The notes under the pieces: model-generated
Seen by the model: only the letters and a program-made list of their open reading frames with translations
Database searches by the model: none
What the model was told of the DNA's origin: nothing
Program-made: the position numbers and the translations under genes
In this document: in pieces, positions 33,201-44,357 of the stretch
Layout of the letters: each line of letters opens with the position of its first letter
How positions within the stretch are numbered: the first letter of the stretch is position 1
DNA from: Phellopilus nigrolimitatus
Lineage: Eukaryota; Basidiomycota; Agaricomycetes; Hymenochaetales; Hymenochaetaceae
NCBI GenBank assembly: GCA_021029095.1
Contig: JAJOHG010000159.1
Location: 1-57,865 of the forward strand
Length of the DNA stretch: 57,865 nucleotides
Reading direction: 5' to 3'

Positions 33201-34544
33201 AAACCTCTGCTTCCCATGGGTGTAGCTTTACACGCCAATTAAGCGGCCCGGCCATCCTGCAGGAATCGCGAAGTAGCACTTGCGCTGTAATACAAACGCG
33301 CATTAATGTCTCAGGGCAAGGTCTTATTTTGAGAAAGAGCGTCAGGGGCAATACGAACGGAAGCGTGCAAACGACGTTAGGATAATATAATAATTAACGA
33401 TCGCGCGTTATTGTCGCGTGAAGATACGCGCGGGATCATCTTATTAAGCTCTTATGAGATGTGGCTTGTGGCTCGCGACCCACATTCGGACCCGAGACTG
33501 CAATCATAAGACAGCATTCCATGCTGTTTATTTGATACGCCAGGCACCTGTGCGAGCGCCACGGTAGCCGCGCTTCCTCGAACCTAGTCCCTGAATATGT
33601 CGGTCTCTCTCACGAGAGCGTGCCGAGGCTATGTCGTAACTCGTAAAATGAGCCAGGGCAGACGCTGGGAAAGCGGTACCGGGGAAATCACTGATCAACA
33701 CTTGGGATCTACAGATCTTAGCGCTGAGGTAGATGCGTGCCTCAAACCCCTCCGACGCGCGCAGTGGTAGGTATTATAGGCACGAGAAGTTCACTTACGC
33801 ACCGCGGATTGGCTGAGTTGAATCGACCTGCTATGGTGATTAATGACAGCAGACGATTTCATAGCTCCTTTATGGTTTCTTAATTCGTACTGTTCGAGGG
33901 GCCGTGGGGGAAGGTGGGGGAGAGGCTGGGAGAGGAAGCGATATGGGTGAGGCTCCCCGATGTTCGCCTTTCTCCTTGAAACCCGGCAGAATCTGCGCAA
34001 TATTATCAAATAATTTATCCTCTTTACTCTATTCTGTCCATCGACGGGACAATATCGGAACTCGAAACAGCTGGGAAGTCGGAATTTCTTGCGACCTCGT
34101 ACAGAGTTTTGGTGTATGTCATAACTTCATGTGTACGACAGAACCGCGAAACGCAAGTGTGAATGATTGCACAATTATTTATGCTGAAGCTAAGTTCGTT
34201 ACACTCCGCAATATTCGCTACAGTAGTAGCATTTTTTTTGATTACTTACCTTATGGGTACCGACAGTGGACGCTGCTGAACTCGTACCAAAGTCCATCAA
34301 ATCTACCGAGACGACTATCAAGTTTTGTATGGTGTAATAAATTTGCTTCTTGATTTTGTTGCTCTTTCTGTCCTATATTGGAACGTCTCGCTTACATGAG
34401 CGAAATCTAAGCCACATAAAATGTTTATTACATAAGATGTCGGTCATATCGGCGGATACATCATGATGTACGGCGTACGTGTATTGATCATCTTTTACCA
34501 GCATAGGACCGAGCAGCGCGAGCTGACACTGATGCGTCTGTACC
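33201..34544. other. Intergenic region, no gene seen
   Basis: The sequence has mixed composition with only short unrelated frames. It contains the upstream region of the second F-box-type gene. Confidence 0.45.
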
Positions 34545-36370
34545 ATGTCTAGTGTTTCCCTTGTCATTCGTCTGGATCGTCAAATAGGCGATTTTGCATG
34601 TCTAGTTGACGATGCGATCCTGAGCATCTTGTGCTGCTGTGATATCGTTAGCCTTTTGCGCGTTGAACAGGTGAATCTTCCTGGAACGCTCGCTTCGTGC
34701 ACATTTTACAATACTTGTACAGACCTGCAAGTATCTGAAGATACTAGTTGCGAAGAAAGAAGTCTGGTTTGCCGTTCTGTACAATTTGCCTCGCGAGTCA
34801 GCACCCAGCATTGCTCCACATCACAGGCGACAGGAGGCTGATTTCCGCGACCTTGCCGTGCGAGCGGTGCAGAAATATAGGAACTGGACATCGAACGATC
34901 CTAAGCCTTTTTATCGAGCCAACTTAGGCACTTTGGAATTCAAGTTTCCTGGTGAAGGTTTTGGCGACATTCAATTTCTTCCGGGAGGAAGATACCTCGT
35001 TTATCTCTGGGAGGACAGACTATCTTGCCTCGACGTACAACGGGATGTTTTTGTTTTCGCATGGCGTTACGGAAGAATGGAGCGTATTGGCTTCGGCTGT
35101 GAGATGAACTCTGATGGCAAGTCTGTCAGAATATTCATCTCTTGTCTCAAATCCGGTAGAGGTGCATCTGAGTACGTGTCTTGTATGACTCCATGAAATG
35201 TTCGATCAATTAACTCGTATCATCAAGAGCGGTACTACACGAAGTCATTGAGTATGATCTGGAATCGGGAAAACGCATTTCTACACACAGCGTGGAGTTG
35301 GATCCATACCATGCCCCCCAAACCCACTCCAGCTTCTGGAAGAAACCGACGTTTACCAACCCCTTCTGCCTAATCCCATTTAAAAGAATGTCGTTGGCAG
35401 GTCTCATCACGATGAGGGGAGCTGTCCTTCTCAACTGGTTTAAAAGACTCGTTGTTCTCCTGTCTTGGCAAGATTGTGTGAGTTATCAAAGAAACCGTTT
35501 CCACAGTTTGCGATTCTGACATTAATGTTCTTGTAAAACTTCCAGGATATTTCTGTGGCTGTTTTTGATTCGCCTACTTGCATCGCAAGCAACCATTTGT
35601 TATACATCTCCGGTCGTGACAGCGGTGCCCCTTCTGTTCATTCCATTCGTCTATCGCAGTTCACTCAACTCTGGCAAGAGTGCGACAATTCTGAAGCATG
35701 GATCACTCACAGCATCAATCGCTTCGACGCAGAAACCTTTACTCTTCCTGTCCCCTCCGGTGTGCATCGGTATGACATATACATGGATGTCCACCCTCCA
35801 AACTGGCTGGATCTTGAAAAGGCGCAACTTGCAGACCAGTCTGTCATATCGTTGTCATTAGTTGACTTGCTTCTCGTGTGGCCTATGGCTCCTCATCACA
35901 TCGGCGGATTTCGTCGAGATTTTAATGCAATGTACTTCCATTTACATTTCTCCGAATGCCTATCTTCTTCATATACTGGAGCAGTTGGAAAATTTAACCT
36001 CGAAAGCGTGTCCGAGACTTTTACCAAGGGGCTTTTTGTTGTCTTAAACACCAATCCCAAACCGATATTCCCCCCGTCTCGGCATGGCCGTCTGATAGAA
36101 TGGAGCTCATGGATAGGCGGTCATCAAGATCGACGAGCGCGAGCGATTGCGTTGTTGCCAACCACTGCTCACTGTGCGGAATTGAAGCACCTTCGCGTTG
36201 ATGAAAAAGAAGGTCGGCCGAGTCTGCAGGTTCAGATTGGCTGGAAATTTCCATTCGTCATGGATTACTACAGTAGCGTCGTTCTTACCAACGTTCAGGG
36301 TAAACACCAGCAGGGCGAACAACGTGGCGGTACAGCTTCCGCTAAATATTTCATCGAGCATTATGCGTAG
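34545..36370 (+). CDS. F-box-type protein, paralogue 2
   Basis: Exons 34545-34670, 34723-35171, 35228-35477 and 35546-36370 encode 549 aa. The N-terminal F-box-like segment (LVDDAILSILCCCDIVSLLRVEQ, then TCKYLKILVAKKEVWFAVL) aligns along its length with the gene at 12233-14008. Later shared blocks are SIAPH.RR.EADFR.LA.RAV..Y.NWTS and HPPNWLDLEKA. Both genes have four exons, 126-nt first exons and intron phases 0, 2, 0. They are in opposite orientation, about 20 kb apart. The role is inferred as an SCF substrate adaptor; the partner is unknown. It lies directly upstream of laccase B, convergent with it. Confidence 0.75.
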
Positions 36371-36407
36371 TTGATGCCTCTAGAACGGTTTTAGATCTAG
36401 ATTTCCG

Positions 36408-36429
36408 CCCCCCCCCCCCCCCCCCCCCC
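36408..36429 (+). repeat. 22-nt cytosine run
   Basis: An uninterrupted C22 is followed by GTCCCCGGGGTGGGGTGGGAGG, so the flank is also GC-skewed. It sits in the spacer between two convergent genes. Confidence 0.9.
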
Positions 36430-36742
36430 GTCCCCGGGGTGGGGTGGGAGGTGTTACTCGGCTTTATTCACAAGTACATACATGGCTCGTTCGAATTACG
36501 CTAAATGATTGCGATTCCTGAAATTATGAGACTAAGTACATGGAATATTACGCAACACACGTCTGCTGCAATTCGTTTACTTCTCATGAATAATACTGAT
36601 GTCTGCGACGAATTAATAGCTTGGATCCAATCCTAGTTTTTATATGAAGAAATAAAATCAACGGAAATAAAACCCAATGTCCATGTGAACGAATTATCCC
36701 AGGGGTAAAAAAGCAACGATTTTGGAGGCCCTGAAGGTCCAA

Positions 36743-39293
36743 TTAAGAACTCGTGCTTATTGGGACTTTAGGCAGGCCTGTGTCTGGATTCAGTTTGTTG
36801 TAGAGCGGACACAAGTTTGACCAGTCGGCTAAAACAGAAATTTCCCAAATGAGTATCGCACACAATATCCTCTAGGATGGACAACTCACTGTTGGGAGAA
36901 TTGTTTGTGGCAACTTTCTCCATGTCCTCGGTGAACACAACTGCAAGACCAGCTTCCAAATGCCAATCAATGTGGCAATGAAGGAACCACGGGCCCGAAT
37001 TGTCCGTGACGAAGCGGAATGTGACGTTGTCAGAAAATGCCCCGATGTTCACGGTGTCGCGTCGCACCGGGTTATCGAAATTATAGCTCGAGTTACCTGC
37101 GACGCGGATGACGTCGAAGGTATGGCCATGAAGATGGAAGGGATGCTGAATAGTGCGGCAGTCAACTGATGGCCAAGGGAGAAAATTTCAAATTTCAAAA
37201 CGTACGTTATTCCCTCCGGGGATATTGATCTCAATGACCTGATTCGGCGGGAGATTATATACCGAACCGGATGGAAGGAGTTCCTTTGCATTCGTCGTGC
37301 CGCTCAGGATCTGAAGCAAGACGGGGACACTAGGCGGATTGAACGGTGCACCATTGATCGAGAACTGTCCACCAGCATGTGAGATATTCATTGTCAAAGT
37401 CACGTCTGCACCTCCAACAACCGCGGGCCCGGGCTATAGGTAATGTTATCAATCCCAATGAATAGCGCTCAAAATCAGATACTTACTGCTCCGGGGTTTA
37501 CAAGGGGCTAGTTTTAAAAAATGAGTGAGAAGTGCTTGCACGATGACGGCAGTGTAACTGATGACGTACATGAAGGTCGGATTCATTCAGTACGGCAGAG
37601 TTGATTTTCGTGCTCGTAATAGGCTCGTTGTCAGATGCGCCATCATAACGCAGAATGGCCGAGTTTATACCGCCGATAGTCGTCGACCCCGTGGGCCAGG
37701 ATGGAATTGCTCGGATCCCTGGAAAACAAATTATAAAATAGAAGAAAAGAAGAGTAGACAAATGCATACAGTAGTTATCGATAACTTGATCCATCGTCAC
37801 CTAGTATTATGTACATCAGCAAGTGGGATTTTCCCTCCATTCCTTTTGGTTGGACGTACAATGACTGAGTAGCGCTGGGCTGCGTTGAACGGTCAAGATT
37901 GGTCTGACAGACTGGAGTAGGTTTGAGATAAGACGAACCAGCAAAAATATTAAGCGAGTCGACGATAACTGGCTCGGTTTCCACTCCATCTGCCTCGATA
38001 ACGGTCATATTGTGTCCGTCAATGGAGAACGAAAAGCTTTAAAGAACTGAATCATCAAACGAGAAATACGTGCTATCACATACTTACGACGGGAAACAAC
38101 TAGTGTTTATGACCCTAAACCGGTGACGCTTTCCAGGCTGTGCGCGAGCAACAGCAAGCTCGCTAGCGGGTCTTCCGCTCCAGCGACCGAGCCCATTGAT
38201 TAGTGTCGAATCGGGCGTGCTGAAAATGGACGGAAAACGAGAATCAAGCATATAAGAAAAAGGTTTATAAGAGACGATGTGTATCGCACGGAGTAGTGTT
38301 GGTTGGGTTCGGGAATAGCGAAGACGAGACAGTATGATACCAGTCCGCGAGTTGGATGATTGTCGAGTCTATACAGAGGAACGATGAATATGACTGGATT
38401 ATACGGTATAATGCTAGACTTACCGTCATCTATGTCATACAGGTCCTTGTGCGGGTCCTCAGGATCTTAGCGCACCTCCTCAGAAGGTTATAATCAAAGA
38501 AAACTGGATTAAAAAACGCACCATAGATAACCAGCGGGCCACTTTAAGCAAATGATGAGCGTCAACACTAGTATAAGCAGCCGCAGGACAGACTCGGATC
38601 AAGCTTACCGGAGACCATCGCAGTATTGAGTAGACAAGTGCGAGTGGTACCAATACGTTCCGGTCTGATTGGGCACTGTGAAGTTGTATCTGAAAGAACA
38701 AAATATGAGTTTCAGTGACTTCCAAACTCGTCGAACGTAAGTAAACTAAGTATTCACAGGAAGTTATGTCCTGGGACAATGGGACACTGCGTAACGAACG
38801 CCGGTCCGTCCATCGCAGCTGTATGGGCCTGGAGGATGCCGTGCCAGTGCTATTTTTGTAGATATCAAGAAATAGAAATGAGCAGGCCAAAATCAAGGCA
38901 AAATGATGAATAAGGAGATTCACGATCGAAGTAGCCCTCCGCATAGTTGAGTCATCAAGATTGTCTTCGACATTAATCTGAAGAAGATGAGAATTGCGAA
39001 TCCGGATTTTGCCAGTCCCCGTAAATAATAAATTAGTTACCAGGAACTGGTCGCCGATATTGCCAGAGATGAGAGGACCTTGTGCCAGACCGTTGGCAGT
39101 AACGGTTCTGAGCTCGCTATTTAGCAAAATTATAGATGGAGCAATGATCAATTCCATACGAGCGGTTGAAGCCATCGGGTGCGAGGTTGGCGTTCTGTAT
39201 GTTAAGGTCGACATTCACAACACTGGCGGAGATTCTCCGCGCGAGCCGCAAAGCAACGAACGCGAAAATCGTCAAGGAGATCCTCAACTGCAT
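36743..39293 (-). CDS. lcc: Laccase B (multicopper oxidase)
   Basis: Seventeen exons are predicted on the minus strand from 39293-39160 to 36828-36743. They include 38849-38758 (HWHG), 38689-38609 (HSH), 38219-38088, 38036-37939, 37879-37860, 37800-37770, 37718-37570, 37507-37487, 37433-37206 and 37145-36890 (L3/L4). The product is 529 aa. Copper motifs are HWHG 86-89, WYHSH ending at 133, HPFHLHGH from 417, and [12 protein letters not shown] with Cys473 and axial Leu483. The signal peptide region (about 1-24) is hydrophobic but contains several Arg residues. In the L1 lead-in the usual NGxFPGPLI reads NGLAQGPLI. The intron pattern differs from laccase A: two introns of A are absent in the C-terminal region and others are gained. 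Confidence 0.93.
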
Positions 39294-39833
39294 GTTTCGC
39301 CTCAGTTTCGAAACACGAACTTGGTGTAGGATGCAGGAGCCTCAAGGAGCGAAAGCTGACAAGACTAGCAGGGCGAAGCTTTATCCTTGTTTTCGGCATT
39401 ATTTGATGCGGTCCGTCGTAAGACGTCGTCCGAACACCGTCGAGTTCCCTGAGGCCGCCGTGTCAGGCCGTGATAAGCATCCATTCTTCCGAGTGTAGCG
39501 AGGCGCGAAGAAAGATGTCTTACTGAAACTGCTCGGGCGGGAAGTAGGCGCAAGGAAGCGATTGTAGCGGTGGATCACTTAAGTTTTATGTAACTCGGAT
39601 AATCAGGCCATAAGTTTTTTTTTTTCTCTTTTTTTGCCAGGCATCAAAAAGCCCTTCTTCTTTGTCATAAGCAACCAATTCTCCTGTCTGTACATATTGA
39701 TAATCTTTGGCGTATATACCAAAATCACACGTACGTGGTGCTCATGGCTTTTGGTCGGGACGGTGTCCACGAGCCATCATTGCTAAATGGAAGCCCACAG
39801 GCGAGTCGGTAAATGGGTGCAGGTAGGACAGCG
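39294..39833. other. Upstream region of laccase B, no gene
   Basis: It contains the laccase B promoter (no unambiguous TATA) and a T-rich stretch at about 39614-39637. No coding signal is seen. Confidence 0.4.
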
Positions 39834-39839
39834 CTTATG

Positions 39840-40240
39840 TTTGACGGTCGTTACTGGACAAAATAGTGGACTTAGACTTGAGATAGCGATGATCATCGAT
39901 GATCATCGATGATCACTAGTGATCACTGGTGATCACTGGTGAAAACCAAGTCTAAGAGCTATTCATCGATGATCACTAGTGATCACTAGTGATCGTCGAT
40001 GAATGGGCACTTGGTTTTCATCGTTCACTAGTGATCACTAGTGATCATTAATGAATGGGAACTTGGGTTCATTGTTCATCAGTGATCATCAATGAATGTC
40101 GTGCTTCGACTTGAGTGTTCACCAGTCATCGATGAACCGTGAAATTCTATCTATTCAAGTCTAATAAAAAGCCTCATAAATGAGCAATGATCGGTGAATG
40201 GACTTGACTGGTGTTCACCATTCACCGATGAGTGGTGAAT
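39840..40240 (+). repeat. Left inverted end, nested palindromes
   Basis: GATCATCGATGATC and GATCACTAGTGATC (or ACTGG variants) recur from 39889 on, separated by GAAAACCAAGTC-like spacers. The inner part (about 40045-40240) decays into TTCACC/TGATC fragments. Each 14-mer is a perfect palindrome, so the single strand can fold into many alternative hairpins. Confidence 0.8.
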
Positions 40241-40439
40241 GCCTCAAATCCGAGATCATCCGACAAAAAGACTATAATTTAATAATTAGTAGTAACACAG
40301 CCGCAAACTGTGATCGACGTTCTGCTTCGTCCTGCTACGCGATATCGGGCGGACACTCGCCCTCGTTCCCACGCTCTCGTCCAACCCAGCTCCTGAGGTT
40401 TCGAAACAATCTCCCCGTCTCGTCTGCACAGTCCATCAT

Positions 40440-43400
40440 GTCCGGACACAGCTTTGGAAGCAGGCGCATAACGCTGCGCATGCGTCGACTACGACGGCCT
40501 AAGTTTGTCCGACACCTCGTCGCTCGTGAGCTTGGACGAATACAAGAACCGCAATAGCAGCGGCTCTTCGCTGTCTCTTTCGTTCAGATCGGCGGCGCAC
40601 ACCGAGCCGGAGGATGATAGCGTCACTGTTAGCTCGAGGGACACCAGGTTACTCGTGCAAAAAACGAAGACAGTCATGAACAGCGGGAGCGGGTCGACAA
40701 TGCAGGACTTCCACACCTTGTACGGCTTGGAGTCTGAGTCTCATGCAAGCGCGTTCGATGGTACGTCCTTGGTGTCCAAATCTCTGTTTCGTTTTCTGCT
40801 TTGTTTTGTTCTGTTCTAACATGTAGAAAAAAGAGCGGTACCCCGCGGATCCTTCTGCAGTTTTCGAGCGGCTGAAGTTGTCGAATCCTCCAAGTCCATC
40901 GAGCGAAATACACAATGGCTGCGCGACCAGACGTCGCGCACTATCAACGGCATCATGACGCCCGAGTCTGTCGTCTCCGATGGCTCCTCGCTCGCGCTGA
41001 GCGGCGACGATCTCGATTCGCAGAGCCCGTTTGACGGCGACCTCGCACTTCAGCAGGACAACGGCCGCTATTACCATACATACACCTCCGGGAGCTCGTC
41101 GTCCGCCGCGTCCGCGTCAGCCGCTCACGACGACGTCAGCATCGGCGAGCACGGCAGCCACCGCGTCGCGGACTGGCGCGATCCGAAGTTACACTGGCTT
41201 GCTTCTCAGGCCCAGTCCAAGTCTGGCTCGTCCGACTACCCCTCCCCCTCCTCGTCGTCGAATCGCCAATCCGCGTCCTCGTCGACCTCCGACCCTCTTC
41301 CACGCACCGCGGACACCCCATCCGAGGTCCGGCAGCTCGTGCCGCCCGCATGCACGGACTGCTCCGTGTGCGGCGTTTTGCTCGATGCATTCCGCTACGT
41401 GTGCTCGACGTGCGGGGAGCGCATGCTGTGCCCGCGTGCGAGCCCCGGCGCGAACGGGCACGCGAATGGCTATGCGGACGGCAAGGGAAAGGCGCGCGCC
41501 GACGTCGTCGACGTGTCGATGTTCGATCCGCTCGCGTACCCGCCGCGCGCACACACGAACGGTAAGCCGTTCCCCGTGCGCCCGCGCCCGCTGCCCACAC
41601 TCCCCTCCGCGCCCTCCGCGTCGTCTGCGTCGTCGTCGTCGACGGTCGCGGGCGATGGCGGGTACGAGCTGTGCCCGGGTTACTTCGAGACGGCCGGCGT
41701 GTTGCATGCGCTGGCGGGCGGCGCGGCTCCCGACGAGCCGACCTCGGCCTCGCCGGAGGACCAGCGCACGCTGAGCCAGCTGCGGCGCGCGGCGCCGAGG
41801 CAGAAGGGCCACTTCCGCCATGCGTATCTCGAGAAGTTGTGGAGCGCGTCGAGGTGGAAAGACGTCAGTGCGTGATTCGTCCCTTTTTGATCTCGATATT
41901 AGCGGATGCTGAGTAGTCTGGACGGTGCAGAGCAAGACAATATAAGCGAGTGTACGATCTGCAACACCTCGTTGACAGCGCAGCGCTACAAATGTGCATC
42001 GTGCAAGAACTTCGTACTCTGCCGTGCATGCTACAGGTCCGTGCCACCACCAGTCATGATGTCCCTCTGCGTACTTGAACTTGTCTTTTTTCTAGCCAAG
42101 TGCACGAAGTTCATCCTTCACACACTTTCCTCGATGTTCCCGACGGCCGCACCGTTCTTGAAGCCTGACCTGGAACTGACAAATAACCTGAATGATGATG
42201 GACTCGGGACAAATGTAAGCCATTTGTATCTCTAAATGAAATAAATATTGACAATCCCGGACTGTAACAGCGCCAACACGTCCAAATGTCAAGTGTGCCC
42301 AGTAAGTCCACTATTACCTTTCTTCAAAGCAAGACTGACAAAATCTGATAGTTGTCTTATGGACATATCTTATGGACATAGTAGGCGCTCGCTTCCATTG
42401 CGTGATTTGCGAGTCGGTGGATATATGTTCGAATTACGAAGCTGCTGGCTTGCCTGGGAACCTAGATGCTGATGATGGTGGTCACAATACCGCCCACATC
42501 ATGATCAAGGTAAATATCCTCGACAGCACAATTCTGACCAAACTGACCAACTCATCTTACCGAAGATCCCCATCCCCTTGAATTCGAGCAAAGTGCAGAC
42601 AGCGAGCAGACGCGCGTTGCAGCTATGGACCGGTCGCGACTCACTGTACGTATAGCGCACACCCAGCAGACGTGTGCGCGGAGACTCGCTTTGGGAGGCC
42701 GACGCAGTCACCTTCATCGGGTCCGGCTCGAAACATGCACGAGGTGGCCGCTGTGACCGCTAGACGCTCGACCTTCGCATCGCGTGCAAGGGGTGCAACC
42801 AGAGCAACGTCGGCGTGCGGTTCCAATGTGCGATGTGCCCTGCGACGAAGACCCAGTCGTATAGCTTGGTGCGTTTTCCCTATATTCGCAAAATGATGCG
42901 GGGCTTGACTGGAGCTGTTGTTCGCTCTTCGTACTGCTCCGTTCAGTGCGCCAACTGCGAGCAGCGATTGTCCTTCTTCACGACCCAATGCATATTTTCT
43001 TTAAGCTACTGCGGCCCGTACACCGTCCAATTGAGTCGCAATTTGCCATTCTACCAATCCTGTACGTCCCCATCGCATTTCTTTCACATATCGTGTTTCG
43101 TAAACTAACGTCTGTTTGCGGATGTTAGGTACAGGCAGCCCGCATGTCCAGCAGGTCAACTCAACTCCTCTCATCCCAAAGGTCCGTACGCCCTTCCATG
43201 TCCGGAAAACCAGTCCTCTTTTTCTGACACAGTTTCATCTGCTGTTCCAGCTTATCTCACGACGCTCTACCACAATGTGGCGCTGTGTGATTACTGCATG
43301 GACCGCATCAAAGGCGAGTGGTTCCGTTGCGTGTACTGCGCGAAGGATCTCTGCGATGAGTGCGAAAACTTGAATCCGCACGCGCATGATCGCACCCATT

Positions 43401-43640
43401 TCTTCTATGTTTTTAAGGCGCCGGTGAATACTTTGTTCTCTTGTGCTTTAAGTTTTTGTGTCTCTTATTATTACAACTCGGCTTATTTTATTTTAGGTGG
43501 ATATGCAGATTTTCAGGTGAGAATAAATGTGTCTGTGTCATGTTTTATCTGACCGTTCGTTGCTTCGCAGGATTGTCGCAGAGCTGGATAATCTGGAAGG
43601 GAGTCTGCCGGTGCTGAACTATCCCGTGTATTACTCGTAA
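40440..43640 (+). pseudogene. Decaying gene with multiple ZZ-type zinc fingers
   Basis: Many exons can be followed from about 40505 to a TAA at 43638-43640. Exon 1 ends at 40760. The next runs from about 40827 to 41865 (Ser-rich, then CTDCSVCGVLLDAFRYVCSTC). ZZ-like modules follow: SECTICNTSLTAQRYKCASC (about 41953), MDIVGARFHCVICESVDIC (about 42373), IACKGCNQSNVGVRFQCAMC (about 42790) and ALCDYCMDRIKGEWFRCVYC (about 43274). ZZ fingers bind zinc and usually protein partners. Lesions seen are a frame change after TFLDVPDGRTV (about 42150), a 13-bp tandem duplication at 42355-42380, and a one-base loss at about 42967 between CANCEQR and VLLHDPMHIFFKL. No good start codon was found (in-frame stop upstream). 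It lies wholly between the inverted ends. Confidence 0.7.
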
Positions 43641-43984
43641 TGTCACTTCTGTTCGCTAACATTTTATTGCCAATTAGCATCACATGTATTTTGCCTTCCT
43701 GTACTTCCAGTGCTTGTTGTATACGTAGCGGATGCATTTCAATCTTCTTGGAAGATTTATGGGTTGGCTCAGAGTGCAAAAAAGCGTAAACAAGACATAG
43801 AAATGTGTTGAGGGGCACTCTGATTTATGTTTGTTTGGAAAAGAAAACTAGACAATGGATTGTTCAAGAGTGTGGCTCCGGGATCTACCTTATGACGTGC
43901 CACCGACTGCAGCTTCGAAATGATGTGTCATAAGGACATCGGGTCTGGTCGGAAAGGAGGTTATTTGTAATAAAACTGGTCTTT

Positions 43985-44351
43985 CAAAGTCGTTTTCATT
44001 GATCATAAATGAACAATGATTAAGATTTGACTTTTAAAAATCATTACTCATTGATGATCATCAATGATCATCAATGATTAGTAATCACTAGTGATCACTA
44101 GTGATCAATGAAAACATAACTTTTTTCATTGATGATCATTGATGACTGGTGAATTCCAAGTCTCCATTCATTGATATTCATCGATGATCACTAGTGATCA
44201 CTAGTGATCATCGATGAATAGCTCTTGGACTTGGTTTTCACCAGTGATCACTAGTGATCATCGATGATCATCGATGATCATCGATGAATTTCCCAAGTCA
44301 AAGTCCAAAATCCCCAAGTCCAATGTTTTTTGTCCGATAGCGACCGTCATA
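43985..44351 (-). repeat. Right inverted end, nested palindromes
   Basis: This is the reverse-complement counterpart of 39840-40240. It shares, in order, GACGGTCG, GGACAAAA, a GGACTTG block, a triple GATCATC run, GAAAACCAAGTC, AGAGCTATTCATCGATGATC and GATCACTAGTGATC arrays. Confidence 0.8.
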
Positions 44352-44357
44352 CTTATG

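Larger units (their letters stand above)
39840..44351. mobile_element. Foldback-like element with palindrome-array inverted ends enclosing a ZZ-domain gene
   Basis: The left end reads TTTGACGGTCGTTACTGGAC. The right end, reverse complemented, reads TATGACGGTCGCTATCGGAC. The 6-base CTTATG sits directly outside both ends (39834-39839 and 44352-44357), as a target-site duplication would. Inside each end is a few-hundred-base array of self-complementary 14-mers (GATCACTAGTGATC, GATCATCGATGATC) and AACCAAGTC-type spacers, in inverted orientation relative to the other end. No transposase is visible inside, only the ZZ-domain gene. The modular, internally repeated inverted ends resemble foldback-type DNA transposons. 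The superfamily is undetermined, and boundaries rest on reading by eye. Confidence 0.65.
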
